64,000 nt of DNA from Diospyros lotus (taxonomy: Eukaryota > Streptophyta > Magnoliopsida > Ericales > Ebenaceae): contig NC_068347.1 in assembly GCF_014633365.1 (NCBI RefSeq), forward strand, positions 18,126,433-18,190,432, in the 5' to 3' direction. The notes beneath the pieces were generated by a model. It was not told where the DNA came from. It did not search any database and worked only from the letters and a program-made list of their open reading frames with translations. Below, piece by piece: positions 56,666 to 64,000 of this stretch. Within the stretch, counting starts at the first letter, position 1. Every line of letters starts with the position of its first letter. The position numbers were made by a program, and so were the translations under genes.

Positions 56666-57398
56666 TGTTGTTGCAAAAAATACAACAATTAGAATTTTTT
56701 GAGGTGGGAAGACTGCAATGGAAGATTTTGGTACTGTGTAGAATCAACTAGCTATAGGTCACTAAAGGGAGAAGATCTTTCCGAAAGGACTTGCTTCTTG
56801 AAAAAGGTCTTTCTGAAAGATGTGAGGCTTTCCGAGAGACTTGCTCTTTCTGAAAAGAATAAGGGGATTTTAAAAAGAATGGATCTCATGACAAAGACCT
56901 CTTGGAAAGGATGGAGAAGGGGATTTTGGAGAGAGTTTGAAACCTTTCTCGGAAAGGATTGAGTATCTTCAAAGAGAACTGCGAACAGTTAACAAAAGGT
57001 CAGAAGGCTCTCTGGGGATCTCTCTCGCGAAGACCTTGCGATGCTTAAGTTAGTTACCGAAAGAAATGTGTTACAGAAAGAAAACTATAGCTTCAGAAAG
57101 AAAAGTTAGGATGACTGATGGTTACCAAAAGTCCTTTTCTGAATACTGTAGCTTGGCTTTTATAAGGCTCCAATCTCGAGGATCATCGTGGGTACACGTG
57201 TCAATGGATTTGGAGGACACGTGCTAGTTGGCATACTTTCTTTTAGAAAAGGGGCCACCTTTCGAAAATAACTTCTTTCGTAAAGGGACCTCCGAAAGAA
57301 ACCTTTCAGAAAGAACCCCTTTCAGAAAGGGCATTTCGAAAGCCTATCCTTCCCTATCCGATACTAACATTCTTCTTTCCGATCTTAGGGGTACAACA
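56666..57398 (+). mobile_element. Solo LTR S3 in element F
   Basis: TGTTGTTGC...GGGTACAACA, flanked by ctaat at 56661-56665 and 57399-57403. It has a TATAAG box at 57161 on the plus strand. It is full of short palindromic CTTTC(C/T)GAAAG-type words. It belongs to the same family as S5 (62543-63465). The open frames at 56699-56962 and 57228-57410 reflect the repeated words. Confidence 0.8.
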
Positions 57399-57403
57399 CT
57401 AAT

Positions 57404-58283
57404 CAAATGAAATATGTTGTTGTGAGTCAAGTGTTTGATTCTAATAATGGCCATTCTTAGAATCAGAAGATTAAAGGTTTTATACAATCCTTGAACCCAG
57501 TGCAATATTAGCACTTGTTGAACATGTTAAGTTTACATCTTACCGTTGCTAAGAGAAATGCAGAGCCTGTTGCCTCCCCTGGTCAGGCATTAAGTACATG
57601 CCTTTCTATTTCTTAGTCCATTACTTAGTTGCCCTGGATATTGGGTATTGGATTCAGGAGCCACAAGCTATATTTGCTTTAACCATTCCTCATTTGATGA
57701 GCCAAGGCCTATTTGAAGTGCTTATATAACTCTTCCTAATCATACTCAGATTTCAATAAATTCTATTGGAAATGTGAAGCTTACTCCATGCATAGTGCTT
57801 GAAAATATTCTATATGTGCCTCAATTCAAGTTTAACCTAATCTCTGTGAGTGTATTAACTGGGAAAAATACCACGTGTCTCAGTTTCTCTTCTCATACTT
57901 ATATTATTTAGGATACACACAACTTGAAGATGATTGGCAAGGGTGACCTGCTTGAAGGTCTATATGTTTTTTATGTTGCCTCTAAGGTATCTGATAATCA
58001 AATGATAAATAAGATATGTACTCACAATGCTATAGTAGCTCATGTTGTTAGTAAAACTACTTGGCATAATAGGCTCGGTCATTTTTCTTTTAAGAAAATG
58101 GACAAACTAAAAGACCAGTTACATTACAAAACGTTGGTAGTGTGATCTTTGTTCTATATGCCCTTTAGCTAAACAAAGAAGGCTATCTTTTGTTTCAAAT
58201 AATCATTTTTCCAAATGTGCTTTTGATCTTGTTCATTGTGATACTTGGGGTCTAAATCATATGCCAACTTATGCTGGACATAG
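57404..58283 (+). pseudogene. Element F protease and GAG-pre-integrase region
   Basis: Near 57640-57670 the second frame reads through DSGATS, the copia protease active site. A short duplicated GGTATT just before it breaks the frame. NILYVPQFKFNLISVS and WHNRLGHFSFKKMDKL (GAG-pre-integrase) follow at 57800-58110, then the first half of the integrase zinc finger (CDLCSICPLAKQ) and DLVHCDTWG. The gene is split at 58289 by a solo LTR. Confidence 0.78.
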
Positions 58284-58288
58284 ATACT

Positions 58289-59438
58289 TGATATAAATGT
58301 AGCAATGGCACCAAAACCCAAGATGGGGTGCATTGGGTTATTAAAATTTAACTTTACGTTTACAAAAATCCTTGATTGAGAACGATGTAATGTAAAATGA
58401 AAATGAATATCAATATGAAATGCTAGATGAAGAGAGAATAAAAAGCAATAGAAGAAGACAATGATTTGTAGTGATTCGGTTTTCCAAGCCTAGTCTACTA
58501 CCTTAGTTCCTTACTACAGATTTTGCAAACAAATCTATATAAAACCCCCTACTTAATCTAGTAGGTTCTCTAGTCCAAGATTAGGAAGAGATACAACCCT
58601 CCTACACACGTAGGACCTCTAGCTACCGCTAGCTAAAACACAGTACAAAGAAATAAGAGAATCTAAGAATGAAAGCTCTTAGTTACAAGTTCTCTCTATA
58701 GAAAATAAAAGGCTTGAAAAGAATGTAAACACTTAGATACAAAGCCTCAAAAAGATAATAATGGAGAGAATGAAATTTAAAGCGCAACAACAACTTGAAT
58801 GCTCGGTAGTTGGATAATCAATGTTCTAAGAGAGCTTCAATGAATCTTCAACCACCTATTTATAGTTGATGGTGAAAAAATCCAAAAATTGGATCGTTGT
58901 GGGTGGTTGACCGAGTATTTAATGCACCAAAAACTAGCCATTATATCTTTCTGCGAAACAAACTATCGACAGACAAATGGGTTAGTCAACAGATATAAAA
59001 CACAAATTTGAGACATAATCGACATACACGAGCCATTTGTCAACAAATTTGATAGAACCACACTAATAGTCGGAAACTTAAAAAATCTTGAAAGTAGACT
59101 TACTATTAGTTGACAAACACAAGGCCCTCTATTGACAGAAACAAATATCAAAATACTAATAGTCGACAGAATGCATTACTTAGTCGACAGAATGAAAGAG
59201 ATCTTTTGAAACTTGATTCAAAATATCTAAAACCATTTCAAGGTCACTCAAACTAATTTATCTAAGATTTCATCCCATGGAATCATTTAACTTTGAAATC
59301 ACTTAGCTTCATTTCTTTTGAATTCAAGATAAGTTAAAATGAATTTGATTTTGAATACCACTAAGTACTAATTTCTTATCTTTCATATTACTTGAAGATA
59401 TTTTCATTATCAAAACTCTTTACAAGAGTAAAATATCA
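58289..59438 (-). mobile_element. Solo LTR S4 in element F integrase
   Basis: TGATAT...ATATCA ends with atact (58284-58288) and atatt (59439-59443) as a 4-of-5 target duplication. Integrase reading GHRY stops at the left and FLIMVDEYTRF resumes at the right. TATAAATA on the minus strand at 58857-58864 gives the orientation. At 58960-59200 a (G/T)CGACAGA-like word recurs many times. Confidence 0.76.
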
Positions 59439-59443
59439 ATATT

Positions 59444-60270
59444 TTCTTATTATGGTTGATGAGTACACAAGATTTACTTGGGTTTTTCTTATGAGGCACA
59501 AATATGAGGCTAGCACTATTATTCCCAAGTTTTTCTCTCTGGTTGAAACTCAATTCAACAAAGTGATTAAGAAGTTTAGGTTAGACAATTCTCTTGAATT
59601 GCAGTTTACTGAGTATTTTGCCTCTAAGGGTGTTATTCATCAATTTTTGTGTGTTAAGAGGCCTAAACAAAATTTAGTAGTGGAAAAAATGCATTAGCAT
59701 CTCCTTAACATGGCTAGGGCACTGTTTTTCTAGTCAAGAGTTCCTATTAAGTTTTGGGGAGATTGTATTCTTACTGTTTCCTTCTTGATTAATAGGACTC
59801 ATGCTCCTATTATACATTATAAACCACCTTATCAATTGTTGTATCAATCTCCTATGGACTATAATCCTTTCAGAGTCTTTGGTAGCCTTTGTTTTGCTTC
59901 TACATTTCCTTCTCATAGAACCAAGTTTCATCCTTAAGCTACAGCTTGCATTTTCATTGGCTGTCCTCCAAGTGTAAAAGGGTACAAGTTGTATGATATC
60001 ACCACAAAATCTATTTTTATATCTCATGATGTTGTGTTTCATGAGCATATATTTCCTTTTCATTCTGTCACCACTTTTAATGAAGTGGTGGATCCCTTTC
60101 CTGACTTGGTACTGCCTACACCTATACTTGACTTACGCTATTCTTCTGCTCCCATACATGTTGCTTCTCAAAACGTGGCTGAGGACAACTCTATCCTCTC
60201 TAATCCTTGCCCGGCTGAACCTAATCTTGTTTCCACCATCCCTGTCCGTCGGTCTTCTAGAACCATTTGA
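59444..60270 (+). pseudogene. Element F integrase core
   Basis: FLIMVDEYTRFTWVFLMRHKYEA has the first catalytic Asp. FRLDNSLELQF has the second (SDNG is usual). RPKQNLVVEKMH contains the Glu (QNGVVERKH is usual). RVPIKFWGDCILTVSFLINRTHAP, VFGSLCFASTFPSHRTKFHP and IFIGCPPSVKGYKLYDI follow. Stops occur at 59696, 59733 and near 59936. Confidence 0.82.
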
Positions 60271-61198
60271 CCACCTATCTATCTTCGAGATTTCCACTGC
60301 AACTTGCTAGCCCACAGACCTCTTCCCTCAACTTATTCCTCATACCCTTTACACCATTATGTTTCTTATTCTAACCTTTCCCTTAATCACAGTTCTTTCC
60401 TTCTTAATGTCTCTTCAAGTTTTGAACCACAATATTATCACCAAGTAGTCCAATATGCTCATTGGAGGGATGTTATGGCTGCTGAATTGGATGCTATGCT
60501 TCTTAACAGAACTTGATTTATTACAACTCTTCTTCATAACAAGCATGCCATTGGGTGTAAATGGGTTTACAAGATTAAGTATAAATCTAATGGTTCTATA
60601 AAGAGGCATAAAGCTCGTTCAGTGGCTAAAGGGTACACCCAACAAGAAGGGTTGGATTTTACTGACACGTTTTCCCCAATTGCCAAGTTAGTTATTGTTA
60701 AAATATTGCTTGCTCTTACTGCTATGAATAAATGGTTCCTTGTACAGCTTGATGTTAACAATGCCTTTCTCAATGGAGATCTTTTTGAGGAAGTTTATAT
60801 GGATCTACCTCTTGGCTATCACCCTCAATTTCTTGCTACTTCTTAGGAGGAGAAGTTGGTATGTCTATTGCATAAATTTATATATGGTCAAAGGCAAGCC
60901 TCACAGTAGTGGTTCTCCAAGTTTTCTCATGCTCATATTCAGTTTAGTTTTCAGCAATCAAAATCTGATTATTCTTTGTTTACCAAGGATAATGGTTCCT
61001 CTTTTATGGCTCTTCTCATTTGCGTGGATGATATAATCATCACAAGTCCTGATATTACAACCATAGATTCTCTCAAGTTCTTCCTTCATAATCAGTTCAA
61101 ACTCAAGGACCTTGGCTGTTTGAGGTATTTTTTTGGCTTAGAGATTGCTCAATTAGCAAAAGGTATTTCTTTTTCAATGGCATTATACTTTACAACTT
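60271..61198 (+). pseudogene. Element F reverse transcriptase
   Basis: Copia RT blocks in order: [93 protein letters not shown], then LLICVDDIIITS with the catalytic VDD intact (60990-61050) and LKDLGCLRYFFGLEIA. Stops near 60516 and 60844 and frame changes disable it. Confidence 0.82.
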
Positions 61199-61972
61199 TT
61201 GGAAGATACAGGTTTCCTACCTAGCAAGCCTGCATCCTTACCTGCGGTCCCTAATTTCAAATTAAGTTCTTTCGAGGGTGATTTTCTTGAGGATGCTTCT
61301 CTTTATAGAAGGCTCATTGGTTGGTTACTTTACCTAACAATTTCTCATTTAGATATTACTTTTGTTGTTCACAAACTTAGTTAGTTTGTATCTCATCCTA
61401 GAAAGCCTCATCTTGATGTTGCACATCTTCTTTTACAGTATCTCAAGGATGCTCCTGGTCAAGGGTTATTCTTCTTTGCCTCATCTTATGTATAGCTTCA
61501 TGCCTTTTCTGATGCTAACTAGGGTTCGTGTTTAGATACTTGGCAGTATGTTATTAGATTTTGTGTTTTTCTTAATGAGTCCTTAGTCTCCTAGAGATCT
61601 AAGAAGCAAAGTACAATATCTCGCTTATCAGCTAAAGCTGAGTATCGAGCTCTAGCTTCTACTGCCATTGAGATTACATGGATTCATCAGCTCTTGATGT
61701 ATTTTCAAGTTTCTTCCTTAGCTCTTGCTTTGCTTTTCTTTGATAACCAAGTTGACATTCATATTGCCACCAATCCGGTGTTTCATGGATGTACCAAGCA
61801 TATAGAGCTTGGTTGTCATTTTGTTAGGGATAAGGTTGTTGATGATCATATCAAGCTTTTTCCTATTCGAACACAACATCAATTGGCTGATGTGTTTACT
61901 AAGGCTTTACCGACAGTCCAATTGTTTCCTCTATTATCCAAGACAACCATTCTTAATCTTCATGGTCCATCA
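61199..61972 (+). pseudogene. Element F RNase H
   Basis: ASLYRRLIGWLLYLTISHLDITF precedes the domain. In broken frames follow HAFSDAN (Asp), KKQSTISRLSAKAEYRALAS (Glu), HIATNPVFHGCTKHIELGCHFVRDKV and HQLADVFTKAL. These are the usual landmarks of a copia RNase H. Several stops. Its last codons run up to the polypurine tract. Confidence 0.8.
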
Positions 61973-61982
61973 TGAGGGGGAG
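61973..61982 (+). other. Polypurine tract of element F
   Basis: TGAGGGGGAG ends directly before the LTR start TAACAAATTC. Confidence 0.8.
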
Positions 61983-62165
61983 TAACAAATTCTTTTGTTA
62001 TGTGGATTGTTAGTATGTTATTAGAGGCGGGTGGTGTAATTAATTATTTTACATTGGATAGTTAGTTAGGACCAAAGCATCCATATTAGAGCTTGTATTT
62101 AAGTTGTGATCAACTCATTTTTGCAATAAGATTTATGAGGTATTCTTTCACTCTCTGTTTCAATA
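61983..62165 (+). repeat. 3' LTR of element F
   Basis: 183 bp, matching 55397-55592 apart from the short indel and scattered substitutions. It ends TTTCAATA, then attac. Confidence 0.82.
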
Positions 62166-62170
62166 ATTAC

Positions 62171-62542
62171 CTTAGTATAGTGGAACAAAATGAAATCGAA
62201 ATCTCAGGTAGCATGAAAGCTTTGAATAAGTTATTCCTTATGAATTCATCAGTGTCATTATACACGTAAACATTGCATCTTTTATTCCACTTAATCACTT
62301 GCTTAGCACTAATAAGGTTATGTTCTATCCATTTTCATGAACTTTCATGAGAATAACCCCAAAATTCTCAATTGAAGCGGCATCACTTCGAAGGTCATAT
62401 AGGTGAAGTTCTTTCGGCATCTTTGTCACATTATAGACACTTGTTCCCAGAACTAAACTTCATTAAGAGTATAAAAATTCAACCGTCAAAACTGTGACAA
62501 GTACTTATCTCACATTTTAAACCAATTTTTATTTTTAAGTAT
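62171..62542. other. Unassigned DNA between element F and solo LTR S5
   Basis: No gene or known repeat seen. It may be the 3' flank of the copia relic that reappears at 63466. Confidence 0.4.
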
Positions 62543-63465
62543 TGTTGTTGCCAAAATACAACAATTAGAATTTTTAGGAGTGGGATGCTTGTGGATGCCG
62601 TCGATCCCGGGACTCGATCGAAGTTCGGTCACATGGTTGAAGTGGGCTTTCGAAGAGGTGCCTTCTGAAAGGGCCTTCTAAAGGAAGCTTCCGAAGTAGG
62701 CTTCCTGATCTACGAACACACCATACTTGCTGACTTAGGGGTTGCTTTCTGAAGGAATTCCTCTGAAAGAGTCTTCCGAAAAGTCGTTCTAAAAAAGCCT
62801 TTGTGTGAATGGAGTGTTGTGCAAATGTGGGTCTTGCGATCTGAAATGCTTCCGTAGAATTCCTTCTGAAGCGTCCTATGCCTAAGAGGGCTCCTTCCGA
62901 AGGAACTAGATAAATCTTCTAGAGTGATGCATCTTCTTCTACAGGTGGGTCTTCCAAAGGAAAGGATGTTATGCTTCTAAAGGGTCTGTGAAGAGCAAAC
63001 ACGGGTGAGAAGGCTCGCGGGATTTTCCTCCTACGAAGACCCTTCGATGCTTAAGTCAGTAACAGAAGGAAAATAGTCTTGCGAAAAGGAAATAGGCTAA
63101 GTTTCTGAAGGAAATTGAAAGTGGTATACCGATGTCTGGATCCCTTTTTGAGAACTGTAGCTGGACTTTTATAAGGCTTGAGATTCAAGACTTGTTGAGC
63201 ACGTGTCATTGATCTGGGTGGACACGTGTCATTTATGATGGCCTCTTTCGAAGCCCTTTCCCGAAAGACCCTTCCGAAGAAGTCTCCTGAACACGCGTTG
63301 GAGGAAGCTGTATTGTCTCACCAATTAAGCATCTAAGACTTCCTTCCAAAGGAGGCTTCTGAAAGAGAATCCTTCCAAAGCAGGCTTCCGAAGGCTTCTT
63401 TCGAAGGAGCTTCGACCCTTGTCCGCAATACTTGGCCTCTTCCTTCCGATTATTGGGGTACAACA
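62543..63465 (+). mobile_element. Solo LTR S5, same family as S3
   Basis: TGTTGTTGCC...GGGTACAACA with agtat (62538-62542) and agtac (63466-63470) as a 4-of-5 target duplication. Shares start, end and TATAAGG box (63170) with S3, and the same dense CTTCCGAAGG-like palindromic words. It is about 190 bp longer than S3. Confidence 0.76.
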
Positions 63466-63534
63466 AGTACTTGATCATCCATTTATCAATGACTTGTTAT
63501 TACCCCTTGAACCCAAAAATTACTCATTTCATAA

Positions 63535-64000
63535 TGTTGGGTAGGGTTTGCCATCATTGGTGGATTTAATGTAAAGTTTCAACCCAATCATTTTCGAAGT
63601 TAATTTTACTAAATCACTTAGGAGAGGCTTAGTTAACAGATCGGCTAAGTTTCTAATCACTTAGGAGAGGCTTAGTTAACAGATCGGCTAAGTTTCTAAT
63701 CAACTCACATTCTTTGAAGTTAATAGAATTTCTAAAAAAAGATTCCCTAACCACTCAGCTTTTTAATTTTAAGTGACTGAATTTATTCAACACTTTCGAG
63801 ATTGGCTCAATATATATCCCTCACTATTTCTTTTATCTTGATACCCAAAATGGTATCAATGTGTCCAACATTTTGAATGTGGAATATAGAAACCTCTTTG
63901 TTTGCATTATTATTTCCATCATAAGAATTTTCATTCTTATCTCTTACCCTTGATTCGTCCTTGATTCGATTGATATTTTACTCTTGAGTAATGAAATGGT
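63535..64000 (-). pseudogene. 3' end of another Ty1/copia pol (RNase H), running off the window
   Basis: On the minus strand, NLADLLTKPLLSDLVKLTSKM then LYIKSTNDGKPYPTL and a stop (about 63535-63660) match the C-terminus of copia RNase H. Further right, VDTILGIKIKEIVRDIY resembles the end of copia RT, so the piece between has been deleted or decayed. A 43-bp tandem duplication (63614-63699) repeats the ADLLTKPL segment and shifts the frame. Confidence 0.68.
63614..63699. repeat. Tandem duplication, two copies of 43 bp
   Basis: TCACTTAGGAGAGGCTTAG... followed by AACAGATCGGCTAAGTTTC, repeated exactly. It lies inside the RNase H relic. Confidence 0.85.

Larger units (their letters stand above)
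55397..62165 (+). mobile_element. Element F: Ty1/copia retrotransposon with TA...TA LTR ends
   Basis: LTRs at 55397-55592 and 61983-62165 flank gag, protease, integrase, RT and RNase H in the copia order. The target duplication attac lies at 55392-55396 and 62166-62170. The primer site TGGTATTAGAG starts right after the 5' LTR, and the polypurine tract GAGGGGGAG ends right before the 3' LTR. Both place the LTR start at TAACAAATTC and the end at TTTCAATA. Two solo LTRs have inserted inside. Without them it is about 4.9 kb. All genes carry stops. Confidence 0.85.

Noticed and set aside
56740..57360. CTTTCNGAAAG words as heat-shock elements
   Set aside because: The spacing between TTC and GAA is one base, where a heat-shock element needs two, so they do not match the consensus.

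Overview
The window is plant nuclear DNA, almost certainly from a flowering plant. It is AT-rich and eukaryotic, with no operons. It is filled by LTR retrotransposons whose lineages are plant-specific: chromovirus-type Ty3/gypsy, Tat-type Ty3/gypsy with a second RNase H and an antisense gene, a Ty1/copia element, and a miniature retrotransposon carrying 5S-rRNA-like sequence. Tourist-like MITEs lie between them. No intact single-copy host gene was found, and every retrotransposon pol is broken by stops or frameshifts.

Left half (1-39400) is one nested stack. The oldest member is a Tat-type element on the + strand (D, 26463-38032). A Tekay/Del-like chromovirus on the - strand (C, 14495-26462 plus sequence beyond the left edge) sits in D's 5' LTR. 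A Reina-like chromovirus on the - strand (A, 1-14494) sits in C's 3' LTR. A non-autonomous chromovirus-like element (B, 1677-10382, - strand, target duplication aggcc) sits in A's integrase. C's integrase also holds a 1.83-kb solo LTR (17768-19598, target duplication tgacc). At the right end of D's 3' LTR lies a tandem LTR-internal-LTR-internal-LTR miniature element (38033-39397), each of whose LTRs contains a Cassandra-like 5S rRNA-derived segment.

The most unusual content is inside B. Where a Tekay-type element should have reverse transcriptase, B carries, antisense to itself, a 157-codon ORF with a recognisable LATERAL ORGAN BOUNDARIES (LBD) domain (5815-6288). A TATA box lies upstream and UTR-like flanks surround the ORF, and RNase H relics lie on both sides. 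I read this as host-gene capture by a non-autonomous retrotransposon. D also carries an antisense gene, of the known Tat/Retand 'gypsy-type transposon' kind, here with a visible TATA box and likely introns. C carries an acidic ORF in front of gag that I do not recognise.

Middle (39400-55390) is AT-rich intergenic DNA: two Tourist-like MITEs sharing one TTA, a third MITE inside a duplicated AT-rich unit, an inverted-repeat element (about 45905-49515) holding LTR material and a D-family solo LTR, and a 1.17-kb solo LTR (50421-51590).

Right (55390-64000) is a decayed Ty1/copia element (F, 55397-62165, target duplication attac) with unusual TA...TA LTR ends. Two unrelated solo LTRs have landed in it, at 56666-57398 and 58289-59438. 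Downstream are a second solo LTR of the first of these families (62543-63465) and the 3' end of another copia pol on the - strand at the window edge.

All assignments come from reading the sequence and from knowledge of these families. No alignment or database search was run, and lineage names are family-level inferences.
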